From contig CP087219.1 in the NCBI GenBank assembly GCA_020912385.1, positions 620,001 to 684,000 of the forward strand: a stretch of 64,000 bases of DNA, in the 5' to 3' direction. The notes beneath the pieces were generated by a model. That model did no database searches and had not been told where the DNA came from. It worked only from the letters and a program-made list of their open reading frames with translations. This document shows, piece after piece, positions 55,138-64,000 of the stretch. The DNA is from Neofusicoccum parvum. Lineage: Eukaryota; Ascomycota; Dothideomycetes; Botryosphaeriales; Botryosphaeriaceae. The position numbers and the translations under genes were made by a program. The number at the start of each line of letters is the position of its first letter. The stretch's first letter is position 1.

Positions 55138-56713
55138 ATGTTCTCCCGAGCTCTGAGGACAAAGGCCGCCACCCCGCTGCGGCGCGTCTACGCTACTCCG
55201 ATCGCCGCGCGCCGCGCCGTCACCACCGACGCAGCTTCGTCGCACGCTGACCGCGATGCCGTCCCCTCCGTCAGTGGCCCCCTCTCAATGCCCTGCTAGC
55301 TTTCAATTGGAGCTGATGCCTGCTGCGCGCAAACAGGAGGATGAGAAGCCCTTCGATGTGCGCCTGTCCGACGAGGCCTTCGAGACTTACGAGCTCGACC
55401 CGCCGTCCTACACCATCCAGACCACCAAGAAGGAGCTGAAGCAGATGTACTACGACATGGTCGCCGTTCGGTACGCACCCCTCGCAACTACCTGCGCGCC
55501 AGGCTGGACCGGAAATGTTTTGTTGAATGATGAGGGACCCCGCCGCTGACTTTGCGTCTTTTCCGCAGCCGCATGGAAATGGCCGCCGATCGTCTGTACA
55601 AGGAGAAGAAGATTCGCGGTTTCTGCCACTTGTCCACCGGTCAGGAGGCTGTCGCCGTCGGCATTGAGCACGCTATCGACAAGGAGGACTCGATTATCAC
55701 CGCCTACCGCTGCCACGGCTTCGCCATGATGCGCGGCGGCACCGTCAAGTCCATCATTGGTGAGCTGCTGGGCCGGAGAGAGGGTATTGCCTACGGCAAG
55801 GGTGGCTCCATGCACATGTTCGCCCCCAACTTCTACGGCGGCAACGGTATCGTCGGTGCCCAGGTTCCCGTCGGTGCCGGTCTTGCCTTCGCCGACCACT
55901 ACCTTGGCAAGAAGAACGTCACCCTCTCGCTGTACGGTGATGGCGCTTCCAACCAGGGTCAAGTCTTCGAGGCGTTCAACATGGCCAAGCTCTGGAACCT
56001 CCCCGTGATCTTTGGCTGCGAGAGTATGATTCCGTCGCCACGTCGTTCGCTTTGGTAATTGCGTCTAACAGTGTCTACAGACAACAAGTACGGTATGGGT
56101 ACTGCCGCTTCCCGGTCTTCCGCCCTCACCGACTACTACAAGCGTGGCCAGTACATTCCCGGTCTCAAGATCAACGGTATGGACGTCCTCGCCGTCAAGG
56201 CTGCTACGCAGTTTGGCAAGGAGTGGTGCGCTGCCGACAAGGGTCCTCTCGTCTTCGAATTCGTCACCTACAGATATGGCGGTCACTCTATGTCTGACCC
56301 TGGTACCACCTACCGCGTACGTATATCTGCCAGCCATAGATTTGCTGGGTATTCCATACTCGGGAGTGTGAAACAAGCTAACACATATATAGACCCGTGA
56401 GGAGATCCAGCGCATGCGCAGCACCAACGACCCCATTGCCGGTATCAAGCAGAAGCTCCTTGACTGGGGCGTCACCACCGAGGACGAGCTCAAGTCCATC
56501 GACAAGGAGGCCCGTGCTACCGTCGACGCCGAGGTCGCCGAGGCCGAGAAGATGGCCCCGCCTGACCCCACTCCCCAGATCCTGTACGAGGATATCTACG
56601 TCCGTGGCTCCGAGCCTGCGTTCATGCGCGGCCGTATCCCCGAGGAGAACTTCTACTACGCCGAGAGCTCCATCTCGTCCGAGCCCACCAAGAGGGTCAC
56701 CGGTATCAACTAA
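55138..56713 (+). CDS. PDA1: Pyruvate dehydrogenase E1 component, alpha subunit
   Basis: Five exons (55138-55269, 55337-55470, 55569-56023, 56081-56316, 56393-56713) give 425 residues, near yeast Pda1 (420). With E1-beta it decarboxylates pyruvate using thiamine diphosphate in the mitochondrial matrix. The presequence [20 protein letters not shown] is basic and Ser/Ala-rich. The thiamine diphosphate/Mg motif is [17 protein letters not shown], ending with the splice-spanning CENNKYGMGT. The phosphorylation loop [16 protein letters not shown] contains the serine used by PDH kinase. The C-terminus includes [14 protein letters not shown]6, needed for thiamine diphosphate synthesis, is 2.1 kb away on the other strand; that is likely coincidence. 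Confidence 0.97.
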
Positions 56714-58810
56714 ATCAACTATCCGGCTGAGAGGCGAAAGAGCGGCTTTTGAGAGGAAGGGAGCGGGTGCTTTACTGCTGGGCATGAACGAGTAAACGTC
56801 AGCGCGGGAGAGTGGATGGAAAGAAATGGCGAGTGAATTGATTAATATGGATTGGTTCGCGCCACATGGAGGGGTTGTATGCATTAGACTTGGGTTTTGA
56901 GCTTTTCCCCCGTCAAAGGAGTCTCAGTACTGAATTCCCAAATTTTTATTGTTTGTACGCTTGTGTACTACATTTTCACACCACAAATCTGTTCGTTCTG
57001 CGCGAGAGCAGACGGAAATGTTGAAAGCGGATTCTTCTGTTCTGCCTCCTTTCCTTAGGCCAATGACGGTTGCGTAATGAAATGTTTGTTGTGTTTGAGC
57101 GTGATAAGAGCGCTTGTCACAGCATTAACGTTATACGCAAAGGTTCACGACTGAAGGCCTGCGGCGGTGGGATGAGAAGGCGATGCTCAGGTTTTAGGAA
57201 ATGGTGCTAAGCAACCTTTGAAAAAGACGATGAGAGTCGTCATCGATTGAAGGGGAGGATCTTAGTATGCGTTCGCAGGCGGGAATGGTGGATGTAGTGC
57301 AGGGCAAACGGAGCGAGAGTGTTGTAAGAGAAGGAAACAGAGCAAGAAACCTCAACCAGTGAAATTGGCATATAATCTGTTGCCCGGAGTAGTCCTTCTT
57401 TATATCGATGGTATGTGGCGCGTTGTGCTGCTTTTATGGTGATGTGGAGGACGCTGGGGATACGCGAGTCACACGGATGGTGAGATATTACCGGATTGGG
57501 GAATAGCTGCCCAAGCAGCTGCCACAAGTGGATGGAAGGCACTAGTGCACCTGCTTGCACAAGTGACTGTCCTTTCCAGGGTCCAGGCCCGTGCGGCCAC
57601 TCGCTGGCATATTTAAAGAGGCCCGGCCTTTGCTCTTCCTTTCTTCTTCTTCACCGAACCTCCTTGCCTCGCGGCTTGGAGTGTACGGTCCCAGCCCGAT
57701 GATGAGAACAAGCCAAATTTGCAGACAACCCTTCGCTCACACGGCGTTGCGAGTTCGCCGGTGTGAACCTGAGAGCTAATTTGAGGGCATTTTTTCTTTC
57801 CATCTACATGATTTCTGCGCACATGATCATCCGTAGATAGCTTTACCAATTTACTCTTTAAGATTTCAGTCACGAGTAGAGACGTTTCCGCTTAGTGAGT
57901 AAGATGGTGAGTGCGCCGCGTCCGAGGAAGTGAGGCGCAAGCTCGCCGCAATTCAGCCCCGCCAGATGACCCAGGCCATCGAACACTCTCGCCGACCTGC
58001 ATGATCTGTAACAGATGCTGTATGTCACCAAACCGGATCAATGCCAAAGCTATTGTGCGGTCGCATTCGGATTATGTCACCCTGCCCCGTTCTTCGGCCA
58101 CCGCAAGAGTAGCGCAACACGTTAAGATCCCGATATCGTCTCTTGAACCCGCGTAGACAGTCTATGCTTGAATGGTGAGGGTTTGTACGTTGCTGAATAC
58201 CCGAGCTGCCTTGAAATTGAGTAGAAGTCCGGCCGACCGTCACTGGATCGTCAAGCTTCCGCACCTGCGAATCTAACCACAACAAGCAATACCCTTTATT
58301 CCTTGGAACCTCCTCGCCTATTGCACCATAAGAGAATGAGCGGGGCTATTCCCAGATATGATTGGACGTTTGGTAGCACGGGGACTGTGCTTCTCGTGCT
58401 CTTCTTCGTCGTCTCCTGTCACGATGGCCGTGAGAGGGAAGAGTGGACAGCTATGTAAGACACTGTGAAGGACTTGAGAATGGATGATTAGGAGCAGACG
58501 ATCCCTTAACAGTCTTTCAGTCTTTCGCGCAACAGCTCGTACATTGTACTGTCGAAGTGAAGCTCATCTTTGTCTCCTCCATCAGCTTTGCCGCATGCCT
58601 CCAGCTCTTTCCGGCTACGACGGGTCATGGACGAGGTCGGCCGGTGTAGAGCAATAATGGTGACTTTACTTTGATGGGATAGTGTGGAGGGCATGGCGAA
58701 CACAGAAAATCCAAAAGGAGTGCGTAGTAGCTGCAGATATTACGAAGAGCCTGTGGATGAAGGCCCTGGCAGTCACAATTTCTAAAACTTACGCAGCACG
58801 ACGACCCCAC
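56714..58810. other. Intergenic region between convergent PDA1 and THI6
   Basis: About 2.1 kb without a supported gene. Several short frames on both strands (57240-57873, 58025-58285, 58506-58703) have no domain. A cysteine-containing frame at 57496-57702 is not conserved-looking. No tRNA B-box (GGTTCGANNCC) was spotted. Confidence 0.5.
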
Positions 58811-60299
58811 TCAATCCTCCTCCTCCAAAACCAAGTTCTCGACCTTCGCCGCCTGCAACCACGCCGTATCCCCATCCACCGTCTCCTTCCTGATCCTATA
58901 CAGCTCGTCCAAAAACGCCGGCACAAACGTGCCCGGGCCCTTCACATCCCCCCTCGCCGCCGCGCGCTCCGCGGCAATCTCATACACCAGCACCCCCGCC
59001 AGCGCGGCGACGAGCTTCTCGCCCTTCGCCGCCGCCATGAACGCCGCGATGGAGGTGCCCAGCGTGCAGCCACTCCCGGTGATGGCACCGAGGTACTCAT
59101 GGCCGTTCCGGATCGCAAAGGTGGTCGAGCCGTCGGACAGCAGGTCGGTGGCGCCGGTCATGAGCACGATGTTCTTCTCGCGGCGGGCGAGGCGCTGCAC
59201 GACCTGGGCCTTCTCCTCGACCGAGGCGCCGGAGGGGGCGCTGTCGACGCCGCGCTGCTGCGGCTGTTCGGCGTTGGTGTTGCCGTTGTTGCTGCTGCTG
59301 ACGGCGAAGACGGTGGCGATCTCGTTCTCGTTGCCCTTGATGACGTCGAAGTAGCCGCCGGCGAGCAGCGACTTGATGGCGCTGCGGCGCTGCTCGGTCG
59401 CGCCCGCGCCCACCGGGTCGAAGATGCACGGCCCGCCCGCGGCGTTGTAGGCGCGCAGGGCGTACACGTAGTTGGACACGCCCTCGGGCGTCACGGTGCC
59501 CATGTTGACGACGAGCGAGCCGCCGAGGCGCGCGAGGTCCCAGGCCTCGAGGCCGTTGTTGGACATGATGGGGCTGGCGCCGCTGGGGGGGCGAGGGGGG
59601 GTCAACGGGTTGCTCTCGAGCTGGCGGTGGCGTTGGGACGCGGGGACTCACATGCACAGCGCCACGTTGGCGGCGAAGTTCTGCACGACCAGGTTCGTCA
59701 TGTTGTGGCAGAGCGGGTTCGCGGCGGCCAGCGCGCCCACGACGGGCGGGATGCGCTCCTGGATCTCCTCGTGGGTGCCGTGGTACAGCGGGCGCTGCTC
59801 GCAGTCGAAGGCCGGCGGCGCCCACACCAGGCGGCGCAGCTCCTCGGCCGCGTCCTTGGGGTCGTCGGCGCCGACGATGGCGCTGACCACGGCGATGCCG
59901 CTGACCGACTTGAACTTGGCGACCGACTGGTACACGACGCGCTGGCAGTTGGACTTGTTGATGCCGCCGATGCAGACCGTCTTGACGTCGGCGATGGACT
60001 CCTGCTCGGAGAGGGCGAGCAGGATCTCGCGGAGGCCGGCCGTGCCGATGATGGACTTGGTGTTCTCCTTGCTGCGGGAGAGGTCAGCGGCGGGCAGCTC
60101 GAGATGGTGGCAGAGGATTGGTTACGTTGCCGTAGAGAAGATGGTTCCCAGCCCCAGGTAATCAGCGCCGTCCCTGGCCGCTCTGATGGCCTCCTCGACC
60201 GAAGACGCCGTCACTCCGATGATTGCATCTTCGCCGAGCAGCTGGCGGGCAGTGCTGAGGTCTACCAGCCCGCACAGGTCAGCAAACCCGCCTTCTCCG

Positions 60300-60334
<35 letters not shown>

Positions 60335-60711
60335 CGTGGTCTGGGGTTGCTACTGACCCATGTCATCCTGGCCGATGTGCACGCCCTCGACGCCGGCTGC
60401 CAGCGCGACATCGACGCGGTCGTTGACCAGCAGCGGCACGTTGTACTCCTTGGTGACCTCGTGCAGCTGCTTCGCGGTGCGGACCAGCGTGGCCGTGTCG
60501 CTCGTCTTGTCCCGCAGCTGGACGACCGTCACGCCTGCGCGCTCACGTACTCAGCAGCAGAACACAACCAACAAGCGAGCAGGGGGGAGCAGAGGAAACA
60601 CGTACCGCCCTCGACCGCAGCCCTGACTACCTCCACCAGATCCCGCCCGCGCAGGATGGCGGGCGTGTTGTCCGTGACAAGATAGAGCGAGTAGTCGACC
60701 TCGTTCTTCAT
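58811..60711 (-). CDS. THI6: Bifunctional thiamine-phosphate synthase / hydroxyethylthiazole kinase
   Basis: Five exons (60606-60711, 60358-60534, 60126-60261, 59652-60071, 58811-59582) give 536 residues, near yeast Thi6 (540). The N-terminal thiamine-phosphate synthase domain (1 to about 225) has YSLYLVTDNT, VTVVQLRDK, VPLLVNDRVDVALAAG, GVHIGQDDMD, GVTASSVEEA and TVCIGGIN. The C-terminal thiazole kinase domain (from about 245) has PLCHNMTNLVVQNFAAN, ALCIGASPIMSNN, FDPVGAGAT, NENEIATVF and the GSGCTLG active-site loop. Together they phosphorylate the thiazole and couple it to the pyrimidine, forming thiamine phosphate. Intron 2 contains a 34-base homopolymer. An Asn/Gly/Gln-rich insert at about residues 375-400 is not conserved. 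The exon 5 acceptor is certain to within one base. Confidence 0.93.
60301..60334. repeat. 34-base poly-G (poly-C in the THI6 transcript)
   Basis: An uninterrupted G run on the plus strand, inside the 96-nt intron 2 of THI6 (60262-60357), so the primary transcript has a C run. It makes up about a third of the intron. The exact length is likely unreliable in the assembly and variable between strains. Confidence 0.85.
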
Positions 60712-61283
60712 GGTTCTTTTTTTGTGCCGCTGGTGAGATGGATCCTTTTATCTCCCACAACGCATTCCTTGCTCTTTCTTGGTGTCTAAGGAGGTGTGGT
60801 TCAGCTGCTCGCCTCGGCTGACGATGTCATGTCCGGCATGGAAGCGAGCGGATGGACCCGCCATCGCCGCCTTTTTTCTCGGCGGGGCGCGTTGAGGTCA
60901 TTGACTCGGGCCATGGCGTAAGTTGTTGTTGCCGCAAGGAACAAGCGTGCGAGTGCCGGGCCCGGCCACAACTAGATTGCTCGGCCGAATAGCATCCTCC
61001 GTCCCAGTAAAGTACTCTTGCTTGCTGGGATCGTAGAGACAGAAGAAAAGAGCCTTATAAGCAGCTAGAGCTTCATGTCCACCATTCACTGTCGGACAAA
61101 GATTCTAATGAAGAATGAGTGCATGTACTTTTCGACAGAAGTTTCGCCGTGCGCAACACGCCCAGCAGTTTTGCTGCAGATAGACCGTGAAGCGCATCAA
61201 GCAATCCCAAATTCATTCCAAACCCAAACCCTGGTATCTCAAGACAAGGACCCCATACGCCCATCCCCAATTTCCAACACCCA
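60712..61283. other. Intergenic, THI6 promoter and PEX8 3' flank
   Basis: Both neighbours are on the minus strand. No gene is supported. I looked for a thiamine riboswitch core in the THI6 leader and did not recognise one. Confidence 0.5.
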
Positions 61284-63682
61284 TCACAGTTTGCTCTCCC
61301 TCGGCTTTCCTTCCTCCACCTCCTCCATCACCCCGCTAGCAGGCAGCGCTCCACTCATCAAGTATTTATCCCGCCCCTCCTCCTCATTTCCGAGGGGCGC
61401 CTCCCCATTTCCCGAACCGTCATCTCCAAACATAACCTTCTCTCTGCCGCCCCTTGTGCTCCACCACGAAACTGCCACCATGCTTCTTTCCGGGTCCATC
61501 TCGCCGCCAACCAGCACCTCCCAGAAGCGTCGCCTGACCATGCCCTTAAGATCCATGTCCTGGATCTGATTCGTCAGGTCAGCGCACAGCGGGAGCCACT
61601 CTTCCAACAGCGGGACGGGCAAGATTGGAAGAGCGTCGAGGAGCGTGAGGACGAGAACCGCTTGTTCGCTCAATGGCGGCTCGCCCGCAGGCACTATCTC
61701 GATGTTTTCCGGTCCTGGTGCAGGAAGATTTGCGGTAGGTAGTGGTGTTGCTGGTGCAGATATTGCCCGGTGGTGCACGAGTTCGCAGAGTGTCGCCGGT
61801 AGGTTGGGCTGAGAAGATGATAGCGGAGATGGCGGTGCTGTCACCCGCAAGAGAGTTTTGAATGCCAATCTGAATTGGCGTGGTGATAGGTTCGTGGGGA
61901 ATGCGGCGAAAAGCGAGGATACGTAGAAAGGGAGGTGTTTTGCAGCGACTTGTCTTGCTGAAGACGGTGCTGAGAGGACGGAAAGCATGACGCTATGAGC
62001 GGCCTCAAAAATAGGAAGGAAGGCGCTTGAACCGCCCGTGCTCAGGTACGGAGTCGCGGCAGAAACAAGGAGTTCCTCATTCGTCTGAGGGGAAAGAACG
62101 AGAGTGAAGTGCTCAGCGGTGTTGAGAAAATAGAGGTCTTGACAGCGGTCCAAAGGATGTTTGGGAATACTGCCAATTGTTGCAGGGCGGATTGCCTTGA
62201 GGAATGCATCAGCTTGAATCGGGTATTGCGTGAGAACATCGATAGAAGTCAGGTAGACGAAGGTGTGTTGGGAGAATGCATGGGCTCCGATCCGAGAGGT
62301 GATGAAGTATAGGTTGCGGAGGATATGAAGCGCATTTCCCACGATAACGGGAGCAACTATAGACAGTCAGCATATGTGTCTTGTCTTCTGCACAGGCCAT
62401 TTCGACCTACCACCATCGGTCGCCAGGGCGCCATCGCCAAGCATCCTTCCCAGCGCGCCTCGGAGAACTATGACTGTGGCAAACAATGCGGCTTTGAGGA
62501 TCCTCCAGAGCAATGGTGAGGTGGTCCTGATTGTCTCCTGATGAAAGTGCACTGATTCCTCAGAAAGATCCACTGCGGAGAGCTTGCTCTGTCTCCACTG
62601 AAGCATGAGCGAGCGAGAAAAACTTGTTAGATCATCCATCATAGTCTGGATCAACCATGGATCCTTGACATTCTCCACAGTGTGTGAGATAAGCCTGGAG
62701 AAAGGCCCCATGGATCCCATCAGCGGTCGTGTTGCGATGCGCTGCAGCTGAAGGAACGAGGAGGATTGAGCCTATGATGCTCAGAATAAGCACGGAGAAA
62801 TCCAAGAAAGCCACGAACTATACTCACCGACCAATTGAGCATCTGTCCAGCTTCTTCTACAACGTCAAGGTCCACAGTGCCGAGGAAGTATGCAGACTGG
62901 AAGCCTTCGTTGCTGAAGAAAGCAGCTCCAATCAATACCGGCAATAGATGCTGAGAGGACATGAGCAGCTGCATTGAGATACCGGGGTAAACTGCGCCGA
63001 CTTACGTCGTAGTCCACCTGTGCCCTCTCCGCCTCTGAAAGTACCGGGAAGACATGGTTGAGCACCAGCGCAATGCAATGTGCTCCCAATTCATCTCCGT
63101 CTCTGACGTCCAGCAGCGCCAAATTGGTAGCCTGCACCAGCGCGTCCTGGAGCTTTGCCTCCAAGCTCCCCGCAAGGCGACAATCCACATCAGCTCCAGA
63201 TCCCAGCAGCAGGCCGCCCAGCACCAAAAGATGTTTCCAGCGCGGCGATCGCTCATCGGCGCCTCTGACCACTGCTGTTACCCAGTCCTCTGTCGGCATG
63301 CCGCCTCCAACTGGCATCTGGCCCGGCAGCGGCGGCTTTGCCGTGCCTTCCCGGACGTCCCGCTCGTGCTGGAGAACGGTGAGGGCGGCGGAGTGGAAGA
63401 GGCCCATGACGCGCTGGCAAGTGCGCAGGCCGTCGGGACGTTCCCATATTGCCGGTGCCGAAAGGAGCTGCGAGACAAGGAGTTGTATGTTCAGCGGGTT
63501 CGTGAGGGTGGTGAGGAGCGATGCGGCGGTCCCGAGCAGTCTGATAGCTGTGTCAGTGCCGTCCGGCAGGTGGATGGAGGCGGCGGAGCTGGCGGGATCG
63601 CGCAGTACCTGGGGGTGTCCTGCTGGTCGGTCCATGTCTGGAGCGACCGCAGCAGGGTCTCGAGCAGCCGGTCCGCGGGCAT
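61284..63682 (-). CDS. PEX8: Peroxin Pex8
   Basis: Five exons (63609-63682, 63006-63540, 62828-62950, 62411-62747, 61284-62356) with introns of 68, 55, 80 and 54 nt give 713 residues, matching filamentous-fungal Pex8. The N-terminus MPADRLLETLLRSLQTW joins RLLGTAASLLTTLTNPLN across intron 1 using the downstream acceptor, which alone keeps phase. Later conserved segments are LLPVLIGAAFFSNEGFQSAYFLG, MGPFSRLISHTVE and the splice-spanning APVIVGNALHILRNLYFI. The protein is largely helical with many Leu residues. It ends in SKL, a type 1 peroxisomal signal, as known for Pex8. Pex8 sits on the inner face of the peroxisomal membrane and links docking and RING complexes during cargo import. Confidence 0.9.
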
Positions 63683-64000
63683 GATGGACGATGGCTCGGT
63701 GGGCGATGGCACTGGGGAGCAGGCGCGCACCACGGCGAGCTCGCGGACGAGGGCAAGCGCGACGAGCCGAGGCATGTGGCATGGCGCGTTCGCCGGGTAG
63801 GGCGCAGGGGCCACCGGGGCCGACCCGAGCGCAGGTCAAGCCTCCCGACGTCAGCCCTTGGCTCTCGACATCCAGGTGCGCCATGTGAGGCGCTGCGCGA
63901 GCTCAACATGAGGTGACTTCGACATTCTGCGCCGGAGCGGAGCTGTGCTGACCCATTGCGTCCAGCGTCGTCTACCGCATGAGCGACCCTGCCCCGCGCG
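63683..64000. other. PEX8 upstream region at window edge
   Basis: GC-rich sequence containing the PEX8 promoter. Open frames on both strands extend into it but have no resemblance to a family. A further gene may begin beyond the window. Confidence 0.45.

Noticed and set aside
57496..57702. Cysteine-containing short frame as a possible effector
   Set aside because: It has no signal peptide and an irregular cysteine pattern, and overlaps unsupported frames on the other strand.
58682..60685. 667-residue plus-strand frame
   Set aside because: Antisense to THI6, whose two enzyme domains are unambiguous. The plus-strand product is repetitive Arg/Val/Gly-rich, and its poly-Gly run is simply the intronic G homopolymer.
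60712..61000. Thiamine pyrophosphate riboswitch in the THI6 leader
   Set aside because: Considered because fungal thiamine genes can carry one, but the conserved core (CUGAGA and partner helix) was not seen. In fungi it is known mainly from THI4/NMT1-type genes.
1..64000. CRISPR arrays, bacterial operons, phage or intact transposon genes
   Set aside because: Intron-bearing nuclear genes throughout indicate a fungal chromosome. No regularly spaced palindromic repeats, and no transposase, integrase or reverse transcriptase frame was seen.

Overview
The window is nuclear DNA of a filamentous ascomycete. Nearly every protein-coding gene carries short GT-AG introns of about 49-150 nt, often with a CTRAC-like branch site. 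Conserved eukaryotic housekeeping genes sit next to families typical of Pezizomycotina (DUF3632, DUF6594, DUF1349, CBM52-like). The mix, with several DUF6594 and retropepsin-like sequences, fits Dothideomycetes best, but that placement is inference. All exon-intron models were built by hand from splice consensus, reading phase and family expectations. Unless an entry says otherwise, their summed exon lengths are multiples of three.

Layout. 0-9 kb: a small secreted CBM52-like protein (-), a long GC-rich non-genic stretch, a DUF1349 protein (+), an 8-cysteine secreted protein with a C-terminal membrane/GPI segment (+), and the lysophosphatidic acid acyltransferase LOA1/VPS66 (-). 9-12.6 kb: a C-terminal-motor kinesin-14 (KlpA/Kar3 type), divergent from LOA1. 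12.6-22.2 kb: a gene-poor, AT-richer island holding a retropepsin-like gene, a DUF6594 gene, and degraded second copies of both families. 22.2-25.7 kb: a compact minus-strand block of DHFR, Mediator subunit MED22 and eIF5. 27-36 kb: accessory genes, namely DUF3632, a class I terpene synthase, a Nudix hydrolase, a frameshifted cysteine-containing gene and a cysteine-rich putative zinc protein. 36-45 kb: D-amino-acid oxidase with a peroxisomal tail, the P4-ATPase flippase Drs2, and mitochondrial ribosomal protein mL46 (all -). 45.5-46.6 kb: a divergent homeodomain gene (+). 46.6-50.9 kb: a second gene-poor stretch containing one small four-exon secreted peptide precursor. 51-64 kb: a ZIP zinc transporter (-), histone acetyltransferase HAT1 (+), pyruvate dehydrogenase E1-alpha (+), bifunctional thiamine enzyme THI6 (-, with a 34-base G run in an intron) and peroxin PEX8 (-).

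Most conserved genes are unrelated neighbours. Two themes recur. Peroxisomal proteins appear twice (a D-amino-acid oxidase ending AKL and a PEX8 ending SKL). Thiamine diphosphate made through THI6 is the cofactor of the PDH E1 subunit encoded next door. The accessory islands hold the less familiar material: the retropepsin-like and DUF6594 families with relics, the candidate Kex2-processed peptide, a homeodomain lacking its usual Asn51, and a lone terpene synthase.
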